Assembly (NCBI GenBank): GCA_018287875.1
Contig: JAGVVL010000002.1
Span: 6,572,001-6,636,000 of the forward strand
Origin: Nigrospora sphaerica
Taxonomy: Eukaryota; Ascomycota; Sordariomycetes; Amphisphaeriales; Apiosporaceae
Direction of reading: 5' to 3'
Length of the DNA: 64,000 nt
Position 1 is the stretch's first letter; each line of letters starts with the position of its first letter. Both the position numbers and the translations under genes were made by a program. Positions 23,855-35,683 of this stretch are shown here, one piece after another. The notes under the pieces are model-generated. The model saw only the letters and a program-made list of their open reading frames with translations, ran no database searches and was not told where the DNA came from.

Positions 23855-26228
23855 TCAGGAGCTTTGTTGTTCCTCGCCTGTGGCACTCCCGTGGTCGAAC
23901 CATCCACCAAAGTCAAGCTTCATCAAGAGCCGGTCAATGCCACCGATTCTTTTGGGCGCATACATCCCCTCTTCGTCCCAACCGACAAGACCTTCGTCAT
24001 CGCCACAAAGTTCCGACTCGCCCTCTATTTCGGCCATGAAGCCGGGGTCCACGCTCAGGGCCCTCAGCACACCCACGACGTCTTCAACTGCTCGTTTGAC
24101 AATGACCTCGAGCTCCTTGATTTTCAGTTTTACCTCGACCTCCTCTGTCCCCAGATTGGAGAAGGCATCCACGACGCCTTCGTCGGCCTCCAAATCCATC
24201 GAAGTCCATATTCCATGAAGACGGTGGATCAAGGCTACAAGGCGGTCAATGTGGACCAAGAGGTGATATAGAGGTCCGGTAAATGCTTCCCGGGTGAGAA
24301 GGAGGCGGCGCGTCAAAAACGTGAGGTACAGTCTGTGCGCTATCGAGATCGTCTGGGGATCGCGCAGAGGTGTTTGCTTGAAGCCAGTCGGTCGTCCTCG
24401 GCCGGCCTGCGTCCACACGTCGTCCGATTGTTCGCCCAGCTGCTCCGGTGCTTCAACGGGCCGAGTTTGCCGCGATGTCGACGGTCTGCTTCCGGGTCCT
24501 GACGACTCGTTCGCTCCGCTAAGCCACTGGTGAAAGTCATCCCACAGCCCTTCTACCACCTCGACTTGCAGGTACGCCTCTGTTTCCGCCAAGAAAAAGA
24601 TGGCGGCGCTGCTAGTAGTCCATATACTTCGCATAGTCAAAGATCTGCCCGACCATCGTTCCCTTAAGATCCGTGTCTGGGCCATGCCCGCCCGGGTAGT
24701 GCTGAAGGGTGCCCGCGGAGGCGGCGGGTGATGGCGGCGGAGCGACGTAATTTTCCAGAGGTCAGTAAGTCGAAGATGCGCACGGCGCACCGAAAGAAGG
24801 TACGCATTGACAGACGAATATACATCAACCTCGGTGCTGCCAAGAAACAAATCCAGGGGCGGGTTGATCTGGAGACCCAGAGTAACGGGAATGGAGAACA
24901 ACAGGTTGGAGAAGGGGGTTGCGACGAGACTCCCAAGGATGTCGTTGGACACGACAGGCTTGGCATTGGCCGGTGTTGCTGTCGACGCCTTGGAGAGGTG
25001 GAGGCGGATGAGGTCGCGGGCAAGCTCCAAGCCTTCATCCTCATCTGCATGCTCGCTCTGCATGGAGCCCAACACGGCCCACGTACGTGAAAGCACGGCA
25101 GCGACTTCGCCTTCCTTGACGACGGCAGTGCCAAGGCCATCGCGTTTCTCGTAGTTCAGGTTGTCCGCTCGGCGCCACCGGTTTCGCAACTTCTCATCGG
25201 CCTGCTGGGTCAGAGCCATGGCGAACTCGCCACGTCCTAGGAGGAAGAACTCGCGGAGCACACGGAGCATCTCCACAACCTTGGACAGAGGAAGCAACTT
25301 CTGCAGGACCGTCCGGGACAGGTGGAGTCTGATGGAAGTGATGGTCCTCCCGAAGGCAGCCGTGTTCAGCGGAAAGGTGAGACTGGCCAACTCTTGGAGC
25401 TGGGAGGAGAGGTGGCCCAGGTCCCCGAGTTTGGACACGGTGGTTCCGGTGCGGACCCTGTTTAGCGATGTGCCAATGAACAGCATGGATGATACTGTTG
25501 ACGGATGCACAAAGGACGGCAACAAGGTTGCCTCGCTCCTGTAGCCCTAAACAACGTCATAAGCATCTCTGTCTCTCTCTGCGGGGTTTTTGGTCCCCCA
25601 TTACCTGTTCACTCTGCCCGTCGGTCCGGACGAAGAAGTCGTCTGCGCCGAAACTGGGGATACGGCCGTACAGGATCCAGGCCGACACTTGTTTCAGCCA
25701 GGCCGTCTCGGCAACTTCGGTGAGGTGCAAGGCCATGGCTCCGATATCGTCATATCCTGTCTGGATCTCACTCCGCAGCTTGTCGATGAGCTGCGCACCG
25801 CGACATGCCGGACCCTCGTCCTCCCGGAGCATGTACTGGACCAGCTCCCATAGCCATTCGAGGCGGTGCGTCCACTCGGAAAATGCGCCCACGGCGGCCG
25901 TCAGGGGCACGATATCGTAGGCGCCGACAAGGCTGGCGTCCTTGCGGAGAATGCCTTCCTCTACCTCGATGACGCGGTTTTGGAAGGCGGCCAGGTGCAC
26001 GGCCACAATGGCATTGGATACGGCCCGGCAGATGGCGGAAGCGTGGGCTGCGTTGACGTGGGCAGTATACTTGATGAGACGACAATGGAGTTCGCTCAGG
26101 TGGCCGGCGGTTTTCAGCAGATCCCGCTCCGGCGTGGACAGGACAGGCCCGGGGGCGGAAGCCGACGGCTCGGTCCGGAGCAGAGGCGACGGGTGCCCCG
26201 ACAAGGAGAGTAGGATCTCATGTAGCAT
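23855..26228 (-). CDS. GCP4: gamma-tubulin complex component GCP4 (Spc97/Spc98 family)
   Basis: Two exons on the minus strand, 26228-25605 and 25546-23855, giving 771 residues. The 58-nt intron runs from GTAATG to TTTAG; a nearer ACAG acceptor would break the frame, so the TTTAG site is chosen. The start MLHEILLSLSGHPSPLL is the signature N-terminus of GCP4. Exon 1 covers the N-terminal GRIP1 region (YCxF-like helices, SEWTHRLEWLWELVQYML, AWILYGRIPSFGADDFFVR). The junction leads into LLPSFVHPSTVSSMLFIGTSLN. Exon 2 continues with FLLGRGEFAMALTQQAD, PVTLGLQINPPLDLFLG and a C-terminal GRIP2 region that binds gamma-tubulin. The family builds the gamma-tubulin ring complex that nucleates microtubules at the spindle pole body. 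GCP4 is absent from budding yeast but kept in filamentous fungi, where it is usually non-essential. Confidence 0.9.
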
Positions 26229-27378
26229 CTTGGAACAAGGCGAGGGGGACGGGGCGCGGCGACAGCGGCGGCACCCTTGCGGCCTGCTTCTTGTACCAAA
26301 TCTTATCGCCGATGTCCTGGAGTAGAAGCAGGATTGACCCTAGGCATTCGAAGCGACACATTACTCGGTCGCTCGCCGCGCGCGCGGGGCCGGGGCCGGG
26401 CAGGGCAGGGCAAGGCCGAAGACGAGCCCTGTCTGGTATGGCGCCGGTGCTAGTAATCACCGGATCGCATGCACCGGGCGCTGAACGGTCGACTGAACGG
26501 GAGCTGTGCCTACGGGAAGGCGAGGAGGACAGCGGGAGGAGCTTTGCGAGTCAGGTTTCATGGCCTTTGGGGCATAGCAAGCGTGGGCGGTTTAGGTTAT
26601 CGGGTGTAGGTGTCTTGAAGAAGACGTGGACATGGGACGTCTGCCGGCACAGCCAGAGCGTCTACGCGAGAAGTACAGACAGGCCTCAGCCCATCGATTT
26701 CCGATTTTACGAAGCCACGCCGGACAGCTGGCCCGGCTGGACCTAGAGGTACCTGAAGTATTGGAAGTCAGGAGCGGAAGTACCTCCCCCGCACATACTC
26801 CTTGTGTGTGAGGAAGAAATCTAAAGGTAGGCAAGTCAAGAAGAGGTAAGTATACGGGCTAGTAGGGATGTGCGAGTTGTCTTTCAATGGTTCCGACCCG
26901 CGTTTGCTTCACGCGTCTTCCTTTTCTCAGGGTTCTTGAGAGCGAAGCGCACTGACCACGTGATAGGCCAGCTTCAAAACCGAAGATGTTTGGTAAGCCT
27001 GCACTGCTCGTACTTGCATAACTGCCAGGTACATACTTTAACATGCGTGCATTTATTCCACATAGGCGTGCCTGTCACGCGCCAGCCACCACGAAATCCT
27101 TCTTGGAAGGTATATGATCATGCTTGTCTTAGGTAGATAGATGAATACTATGACTTCTTTGCATCCTTGCTAGTGCCTGGTTTTCCTCGCCCGTTCGGCC
27201 GCGGCTCTACGAGGTCGCTAAGTACCTACTCCGGTACTTAGGTAACCGGACTTCCAACTAGGACAGGAGCCATTGACGTAGTTGCCCGGCGGCTCGGGAA
27301 CCCAGGGGACCTGTCGTTGCTCTCATCAGCAACCCCGACCTTATTACCATTGGCTCTCTCTCTCTCTCTCTCTCTGTA

Positions 27379-27414
<36 letters not shown>

Positions 27415-27440
27415 GTCTTTTACGTGATGGTGCTCTCTTC
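26229..27440. other. intergenic, GCP4 promoter and spartin-gene 3' region
   Basis: No gene seen. The part near 27215-27245 has two TAGGTA/TACCTA motifs. The (CT)n(GT)n microsatellite at 27354-27412 lies just downstream of the spartin-like stop codon. Confidence 0.45.
27354..27412. repeat. compound (CT)11 and (GT)15-16 microsatellite
   Basis: A perfect CT run at 27354-27375 is followed by GTATGC and then a perfect GT run at 27382-27412. The right edge is about 30 bases beyond the stop codon of the minus-strand spartin-like gene, so its 3' untranslated region would contain an AC run followed by a GA run. Confidence 0.92.
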
Positions 27441-29195
27441 TCAACGTTTTCCACCAGATGGCTTGCTCGTGCTGGAACTCGCCGACTTCGGGCCAGGGCC
27501 GGGCTTCGCACTCCCAGACTCGACAGCGGCCATGTCGTCCGAGACAATAATTTGACCACCACCCTTGACCCGTCCCACAACCATACCCTTGCCCACAGCC
27601 TTGATGACAGCCCTGCGCGACACACCCGTCACGTCGATGTAGACGAGGCCGACGTTCTTGACGCTGCCGCTGATGTGCTTGCTCAGCTCACCAGCTTCGC
27701 TGCCCCACCGGTGGGTGACCATGTTAGTGGCAGCCGTCGACGATGTCGTCAGGAGACTGCGCCCGGCGTAGTCGATGCCGTCAGCAATGGTGGTAAAGGC
27801 CATCATGGATCGGTTGAGCAAGCCTGGCTTGTAGTTTTCCAGCGGCTGTCCGTCAGGCCCGTAGCCACGGGCCGCCGCGTCTCTGTCTTTCTTTCTGGCA
27901 AGACTGGCCCCTAAGTTCTGGGCCACTTTGGAGACTTGGCCGACTGTCTTGGTCGACAAATCGGCTACATTGCCCGAGAACTTGCCGATCCGCCGGACTC
28001 GATCGTGTGTTGCTGGTGTGAACGTGACGGACCGCTCCGCCGGCTTCGTCTTCTGTGTGAAATTGTCTGCCTGGGTCTGCATGCCCTTGGAAACGAAGTC
28101 CGCCGTGGTGACAATCAGCCGCGAGGCATACGTCGCTTTGGAAACGAGGAAAGACTTCTTGTAGGCCGGGTGCAGCTCCATCTCCAGGAACTCAGGGGGC
28201 GCTGGTCCGACGGCTAGGATATTTCCGTCGGCGGGAAGGGTGATCTCAACGGGTTCTGGAAGTGTTAGCGACGTGATACCAGGCCTGCCTCGACAGAACC
28301 AACCTTTGGTGCCTGGTTTGATGGCGTCGGCGTCGATCTGGTACCCTTCTCCGAGTTCGCCTAGAACACTACCATCCTCCTCGTCGACGAGCACAATCTG
28401 TCCGCCCTTGGGCGGGCCACTGTGGCTTCCCTGCACGTAGCCCTCTCCGGGCGCATACGAACCCGGGTCGTAGGCGGGCAGTTCCTCGTTTGAAGGCATC
28501 TTGGACTTTATTGTGGTAGAAGAGGCGCCGGCAGACGAGGCAGCCGGGCCTTTGGACTTCTTCGCTGTTTTGGGCGGCGGCGCCCGCTCCAGGAATGCAG
28601 TGCATTGCGCCAAGATTGTTTCAAAGGTGTCTACATCCTCCTGGAGGCCTTTGCGGCTGCCCACCTCGGGGAACTCGAGGCGGGTGAAAGCGCCGCTGTC
28701 GGGGCCCAGATCCCAGCGTGGAATCAGGTAGCTCCGGGGTGGCTGGTGGTAGATCTGTGTCGTCGCTGGCAGGGGGATATCGAGGCTCTCATCCACGTGC
28801 AGGTGGAGGTAGAAGTCCGAGGGCGTCGCGTTAGTCGAGTCGACGGCAGTCGGGTCGGCGTAGGAGGACGAGGTCGGCACCATCAGCAGAGACAGCGTCT
28901 GGGGCCCGGCCGGCGTGAGGGACTCCTCCTTGCCGCTCGTCAAATGGTAGGCAGATACGCCCTGAATGGCATACTACGGTCGCAGGGTTGCCGCGTTAGC
29001 ATTGGCTCGACGACTGGGCCATCCGGCGCATCGTGCTCGCTCGCGCGAGGACGCTTGCTTGTACGCTTACCAGCAATTTGGGGTCCTGCGGTCGTTCGTT
29101 ACGGGGTTAGCAAGCCCGGCAGACAGGTACTTTAGGTGGATGGACAGCACCGATGCTCGCGGATCCGCAGGACGTACATTGTGACTGGACGCCAT
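27441..29195 (-). CDS. spartin / senescence-domain protein
   Basis: Four exons on the minus strand: 29195-29178 (MASSHN), 29085-29071 (DPKLL, a 15-nt microexon), 28973-28304 and 28255-27441, giving 505 residues. The early exons are needed because the long frame has no ATG of its own and starts after a stop; joining them gives MASSHNDPKLLYAIQGVSAYHL, the expected N-terminus of the fungal family. The third intron (28256-28303) is only 48 nt, divisible by three and stop-free, but has GTTGGT, CTAAC and CCAG signals; splicing joins KPGTK to EPVEITLPADG as in relatives. Residues about 10-150 form the N-terminal domain (LTPAGPQTLSLLMVP, SYLIPRWDLGPDSGAFTRLEFP). The C-terminal half is the senescence domain, Gly/Ala-rich (SKGMQTQADNFTQ, KPGLLNRSMMAFTTIADGIDYAG). 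Spartin-type proteins act at lipid droplets and endosomal membranes; the exact fungal role is unknown. Confidence 0.85.
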
Positions 29196-32100
29196 GGCTA
29201 GAATGTGGCCGGTGTTGAAGTAGCACTTTATGGGCACTTCTCGAAGGGGCTTTGTCGCAGAATGCAGGCTGAGACAGAGCAAGGAACGAGGACGACGGGG
29301 AGAGGAAGAAGTAGGGAAGGTAGGTAGCAGGGCCGGCGGAAGGAAGCAAACTCTTGAGTGGCGGTCGATAGCACCTTTTGCGTAACCAACAGGAGCATAA
29401 ACCCGACGGTTTGGGAGGCTAATCGGGGCCCATCATCGCGGCTCGCAGAGGTGGACGTTTGTCGCGCACAAGAGCTGTCGCGAGCGCTTAGAGCTTGCCA
29501 TCGCTACCAACCCGCTCAGCGCCTCGTGAGAGGCCTCACGGCGACGTCATTGGATGCTTGAGGAGATCATCGCCCCTCCCTTCTCTCGCTGCCCGGTCTG
29601 GAACGTTTCAAGCTTGGCGACGAGCGCTTCCGTTGGCCCACGAAAGACATGCCAAGACCGTGGCAGTGCGCCGGTTTGTTGGAAAGCATCCATCCTAGAA
29701 CTAGAACGTGCGTGCCTACATCCATACCTCGAAGCTCAGAATTGCGGGCTTTCAACCTAATTTACCTACAGGGCTAGTTGCTTTCTTCGTTTACGTAAGG
29801 GTCTCTACGTAGATGATCCAGCTGACAGAGCTACTTTGCCCGTGACACTCGTTAATCTAGGTACATGCCAGGCTTGCTTTCATGGATGTTCAATGCGCGC
29901 ACGAAGATCCATGCACCCAGTGCCTTGGGTACGTGGCTGTATCCTGTGCCGCCCCGGGAGACCAAAAGCTGGGCAACTTCGGCCATGGACCTACTTCTAC
30001 CGGCCGACCTTGGTAATCTAACCCAAGTCAAATGTCCAAAACCTGCCGCCGGGACATGCGTGGCGACACTTCCAGGGCGTGGAAGGGGTTCAGATCCAAT
30101 ATCCAAGACCCTCTGTAACCTCCAGGTGAGACAGAGTGACGACAGGGTGCGCTCCGCTGCGCCACTAACAGGCCATCGCAGTGAAGATTATCTCGACAGG
30201 AAACCTCATACTTGGGCACCGAGACGGATGAGTTGAAGAGAACTCGACGATGCTGCGGTAGCGTCCGACTCGACTGCGTACGCTGTCGACAGTTTTGCCG
30301 TACTGAAGGACAACTGGCTTTTTATAGATACCATGATGCTACGCGATCTAGGTAGGCTCTCGACCAGCCCGCCAGTATCTAACTTCGCCACGCCCCACGC
30401 CCTGCTTGCCGAGTGCTTCCGTCACAGGTCTCGTATAGAGGAATGTATCGATCCTGCCCAACCGCAGATGGAGGCTTTCCGGCTATACTAGTATGTGTGC
30501 CTGGATACTCCGTACATACTAGAGAGCCATGTCTTGCTAGCCGCATGCTCCCAATGGCCTGAGCTTTTGTAGATGCAGGATTGGGCGGGACATTAACGGA
30601 CCCCGCTGAAAGCACCCATATACGTAGACAACCGGCGGGCGCAGACGCAGGCCGCTTATAAGAAAGAGTAAAGCATAGCAAGCCTAGGTTGGCAACCAAG
30701 CGTTGAGGCTGAGCGTTGTCAGCACACTAACAAGCGCGCGGTAAGCTACAGTACGGTTTGGGCGGTCGATGAAGTGGATGAATCCATCACATCAGTTCTG
30801 GGCTTCGCACGGATCATGTTCGATGGAATGTTATGGCCGTGACGATAGGTACGTAGGTAGTCCAAGTGTGGGCTTGCCTATGCTACAGCCCATTCGCATG
30901 CTTTCCATGACCTCGGTCGAAGGGCCCAAGCATCCGTTAGTTGATAGTTGACCAGCGGGACCGACACTCTTCGACATCATACGACACTCAAGCGAGCCCG
31001 GGCATAGAGAAAGGGCACAACGAGCGCACGCGACTAACTCCAATCAAGCATGGTAAGCCATGGAATCCCGTGGCCCGCGTGTATGCAAGAAGGTTCTGCG
31101 CGGCTATCGACATATCGTTCTCCCAGCTTGGTGCCACTTCTGCTGCTGCTGCTGCTGCCGCTGCGATCGCAGGAGCGAAGAAGAAGAAAGGCCGCCCGCA
31201 ATCGAAGGACCGTTCCGGGATCGCACAGGCAGAGAGGGGTCCCTATGCAAGATGAGGAGAAGCGAGATCACACCACTACTCCGGCCGAGCTGTCCCCTCC
31301 CATCGACACCCGCAGACGCGGCAGATACGCCAAGAGCCCCAACCAGTATGGATCTGTGGGCATACGACTGCGTACCCACATCACGGTGGAAGTGAGCGCC
31401 TCAACCCCTCTTGGGGCCCCGGGGACCTTAGGTACTGTGTAGACAGTACGAAGGTGAGGCAAGATAGTTGCACTGTCCCCGTTTTTCCACACGAGCCGTG
31501 ATCCGTCAGCAAACGGATAAATACTTCTAGTCCGAGGTGCGAAGTCCAGACGCTCCGTTAAGCTGCAGGTACGGACCCAAGTTGGTGGGTAGTTAGGGCT
31601 TTGAAGGGGGGGACATGCCCCCGTGAGCATCCAGCCCGGGACACCAGTTGGAGAACCAGGCCGGATTGTCCACGTTGACGCAGCGGCTTGCCCAGAAATG
31701 ACGCCGAAATTATGAACTGACCTCCTTCCATCTTGGTAGGTGTACAGCGGGGAGCGGCAGGCCGCTCCGAAGCGGAGGTTGCCACATGACATGTGCGAGG
31801 AGATAGAGAGACGATAATAGTACATGTGTTATGTATGTGTGGCCGCCTGGCGGCCGTGAAGAAAACGTGACTTACGGTTCCCTGGACGACAGGCAGTCCT
31901 GCGCGGGGCTCACTTTGGATAATCGGCCCCGCCTGGGAAATTCAATGCCTACATAGGTGTCTACCAAGCCCCCTATGCAGGGGATATACTAAGTTACGGG
32001 TGTGGCAGGCGTTGAGGACTGATGCAAGCGGGATCCGGCATCGTCGGCGGCAGCAACCATGACCGTGATGGTAACCTAAGTAACGTCCGTGAGCGCCATG

Positions 32101-33343
32101 GTAACAGGCAGCCCTGCGCGGGTCGAAGTCGTCGACAATGCTGCTTGGAGGGCCGGAGGGGCGAGAAACGGCTAAAATAAACCCATCCACCGATCCCCGT
32201 CCCTCTCCTCCACTCGCGCTGCTCGCTGGAGTGCCGGCCCGATTAAATCGAGCGTGCCGTATTGACAGGCCCCCGTCCCGCTAGGGCGCATGGTTGTGTC
32301 AGGCTCTTGCTGCTTGCCGGGCGGTTCATCCCTTGGCGTACATCGGCAACCCTTGACAGCCTAGCACTGAGCGTCGGGACTCGTCGGGGTAAATCCCGGA
32401 GATGCTTTCGCTCGGGAGAAGAGTGTGCGAGGTTCCTCTCGCTAGGGGCCGGGGGGAGATGCCTACCTGTCGGCCTCCCCACTCCGAAAGATGCGTATGA
32501 TGAACCTTAGGTACCTTATCTACAAGAGCAAGGAGCGCCGAACACTGGTATCATCCAATTTTGTGTGGTGTGCATCCCGGGTCCGTGGGAAGTACCCGTG
32601 GGTAATATTCGTCGCCGGGCCTCTTTCCTTTTGGTCACTTGCCCATGCAGGTGGATATGTATGTAGATAACCCCCCTCCCTCGGCGGGCTGGGCTGCTGG
32701 GTAGGTATGCTTAACATCCATGGATGGTGTGGCACTGCTACCCGCTGAAGAATTCGCACCTTGTAAAATGAGGGGCTCCTCGTGGCGCTTTCGATCCGAA
32801 CGTTACCGCTTAAAACGGCTGGGATAGTCGGGAGGGCTGCAGCGCATCCGACGCTGAGTGGCTGCCTGCGGTCCCGTCGGGCGAATCGTCCCTAAGGCCA
32901 CACATCCAGCTGCCCGTTTCTGGCATGGATGCGACGGCCGCTTGGGTCTAGCAACACCGATTTGTACCAGACGACAAGCCTCGGCCGCCCAGCTGGGCTC
33001 AGGAGGGCAGGGTTAGGCAGGAAGAGCAGGACCTTGCAACCGAGGAGGGAGCCCTCGCCGGCGCTTGAAGGGAGCTCTCACCTTTGCGTGAGGGAAGGGT
33101 CTTGTCAAGAGCGTGCGGGATGGCGGGAAAGCGGAACAGAGAGTGAGTACATGCCGGCAACATGAGGCACGAACGGAGGCTATCCTCCCGACCGTGGAGA
33201 TGCAAAGCCAGTTTGCCCCCCCCCCCCCAATATGCGGGGAGAGAGGGAGAGAGGCATGGGCTCACATGGGATGGATGGAGGGGTGGAGGGGAGGAAGTGG
33301 AAGGGAGGAGGTACGGATTTAGAGGGGGTAGGGGTGGTCCTAC

Positions 33344-34393
33344 CTACATGTAAGTACATCTGGGCTATCAACTGCATAACACCACCCTGTCACAACACCC
33401 ACGTCCGCCCGCCCGCACATGCCCGAGGCATGTATGTATGATCCCACGGGATATATGCACACCCGCGCTTCCTTGCCCATTTCGTGAACCTTGGATCTAG
33501 GTAGTTCTGAGTGATAAAGAAAAGGCGTGGGCAGGGCTGGCAACATAGGTAGCATCCATGGAGGTACCTAGGTAGCAACTAAAATGGACAGCGGCGGGAC
33601 CTAGCGACGGGAAGTAGCCCATACGGTCCCGACTGCCGGCAAGATCCCAAGAAACAGCCCGAGACAACGGATTGGAATAGCTCTAGATGTCCATAATACG
33701 ATGTACCTACTGGAGTGAAAGGGCATTCCGTCCCACGAGGTCCAGTGCATTCATACCATGAAACTTGGAAACGCCCACGGATTCTAGCCCGAACATTTAT
33801 CATCCATCTTTTCACTGCAACCAAATTCAATACTACCTAAATGTCTACCTCTTTGCCTACCGAACTCCTACAGGCCACCCCTATGCATGATGCTCGCAGG
33901 TGTGCCAGTCTATCTCGAGGGTAGAAGGTAGGTAGGTACACACTTACCTGCCCCGTCTGAAGTAGGGTGGGTGGGCGGAGGTGGTAGGTACGTACCTTGT
34001 TCATCCCTACCAGGGCTACACTACCGGTCCGTCCGCCTCAGACCGGTTCGTGCTCCAGTCGGCAACCAACGTGGGGTTCTTCACGGCCCTGCCGCTGGCC
34101 TGCTGTGTGTGCGACAAGGCCCGAACCGAAGTGGTCGATGCCGCTGTGCGATTGGGCGCCAGCGGCGACGGTACCTACACCAACATCCCCAATCCATGCG
34201 ACTAGTCCCGGCTCCCTAGTCCCTGCCGGGCTACGACTAGTGTGCCTAGCTCGCGCGCGTGTGCGGTTGCAGCACCGCCAGCGCCCCGTGTGTGAATGAA
34301 CCTCTGCACCGCCCAACAACGTCCACTATCAGCGGCGGGACACCCTCAGTCGGTACTGCCCGCGGCTTCGGCTTAGGTAGGTACCTAGGTAGG
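33344..34393. repeat. cluster of TAGGTA/TACCTA short palindromic motifs
   Basis: In about 1 kb there are at least ten copies of TAGGTA or its complement TACCTA. They lie near 33344-33352, 33500, 33547, 33566-33576 (GGTACCTAGGTAGC), 33703, 33832, 33928-33942, 33985-33996 and 34375-34392 (TAGGTAGGTACCTAGGTAGG). Many combine into the self-complementary TAGGTACCTA or ACCTAGGT. The same motif is scattered elsewhere in intergenic DNA (for example 6862, 19070, 27221, 39538, 40576, 60474, 62742) and is absent from the coding exons I checked by eye. Confidence 0.75.
34014..34205 (+). other. exon-like orphan frame (possible 3' terminal exon)
   Basis: A 63-codon frame plus stop follows a plausible acceptor (CATCCCTACCAG at 34002-34013). 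Third codon positions are mostly C or G, much like the real genes in this window. It encodes GYTTGPSASDRFVLQS, a Cys-containing stretch (ACCVCDK) and the end NIPNPCD before the stop at 34203. There is no in-frame ATG and I found no upstream exon that joins in phase. It may be the last exon of a short gene, a relic, or chance. Confidence 0.25.
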
Positions 34394-35305
34394 AGGATCC
34401 CATCCCATGCTCGTGGGGCCCGACCCGTCAGGTCCGGGGAATCGATTTTTGACCCTTGTTGCGTACCCAGAATGTGCTTCCACTCTTCCTTTCCACGGTG
34501 CCGTTTTTTGTTCGTTGACCACCGAACCTCCCCCGTCCCTCCGCCCGTCTCTTTCTCCTCTGGGCTTGCCCGTCCGAGTGACATCCAATACCTCTGCTGT
34601 GTCTGCGTGTCTCTCTCTCTCTCCCTCTCCCCCCTCTCTTTCCTGCCTATCTTACATACCTGCTCCCTACCTTCCTACCGTTGTCTGCCCGTCTATACCC
34701 TACAGGTCTATACCCGTTCGTCCAGCTGTCTGCCTGCTTGTGCTTCGTCGAGTAACACGTCGTCTTTTTCCCTTTTATCCGCCCCCTTAGCCAGGCCAAG
34801 CCTACCCAGGTTACCTGGCTTCCCCCTCCTCACCCGACAACAACACTTCCGTGCCAAAGCGGTAAAACAAACGAGACGCCGTCCTTTGTCCGCCAGTGCC
34901 ACCCGCACGCCTTCGCCCACGCCATAGCTCTACGACAGCCTACGCGCCGCCGTTCCAAAAGCTACCGCGCGGCACTAGCCGGTCTGTCGCTTTGTCCACG
35001 TCCGCGTGGCTCCCGCTACTTATCTGTTTCCCCATCCCCCCGCGCGCGCGCGTCCCAGCAGGCCGGCCGGCGTACGATTGGAGAGTGCCCGCCAACCTAC
35101 CGTCCAGTTGGACCAGCCCCGGGAGACTGCATTCCCTTGCATGCTGTAGCACCCCTAGCAGTGGGAGAGGAGAGAGACCTGGTTGTCGTTGCGGCCCGCA
35201 CCGTTTGTCCGAGCGCTCACTGGCATCTGAGCCCCGGGACCCGAATCCGACGAGCAAACAGTCGCCTCGAGAGCCCAATACACCCGCCCCAGCCCACGCA
35301 TGTAA

Positions 35306-35683
35306 GAAGGCGAGGCACCGTCCGTACGGCAGGGCTTTTCAATTCAAGGGCCGATCCGCCGCCCTCCCCCTTCCCCTCCCCCAAACTTATACCCGACACC
35401 GCGTCTCACGGGTCTGTACCAGACCCAAGCCGCCACAATTACCTCCCCACTTCGAATAGCTTCCATCCTCTCCCCGCCTGACCCCGAATCCCACACGCCG
35501 AAGCATCCCTCCCCCTATCATTCGACGGCCAAGCGGAAGTTTGAGGACGCCTTTGTCCACCCCGATGGTCACGTTCTGCCGGCCCCGCATCAGGCGCCCC
35601 CGGACCAGCGACACTCGGCAGCCACGGACCGGCCGCAGTGCGAAGCGCTAGGGGGCGCGGCGCGGGGTTATGTCGGTACCGAG
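35306..35683 (+). other. probable 5' coding extension of the Zn2Cys6 gene
   Basis: The reading frame of the downstream regulator is open from 35306 to its first ATG at 35684, with no in-frame ATG. From about 35453 it reads RIASILSPPDPESHTPKH, then KRKFEDAFVHPDGHVLP, both typical of the N-terminal tails of fungal Zn2Cys6 regulators. This suggests that the true first exon lies further upstream and is spliced on; possible acceptors are at 35422 (phase 0) and 35459. I could not identify the donor or the start codon. Confidence 0.55.

Larger units (their letters stand above)
29196..35305. other. 6-kb gene-poor stretch rich in TAGGTA motifs
   Basis: No complete gene can be supported. The stretch contains an exon-like frame without a start (34014-34205, separate entry), a CAG/CTG-like (GCT)n tract near 31140-31160, a long C run near 33216-33228 and many TAGGTA/TACCTA motifs, densest at 33.3-34.4 kb. 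Long pyrimidine tracts (CT-rich at 34555-34690) before 35300 probably belong to the promoter and leader of the Zn2Cys6 gene. Confidence 0.45.

Noticed and set aside
25525..25547. Alternative GCP4 acceptor (CTACAG) seven bases inside exon 2
   Set aside because: It shifts the reading frame; the TTTAG acceptor at 25547-25549 keeps the frame and gives the conserved junction.
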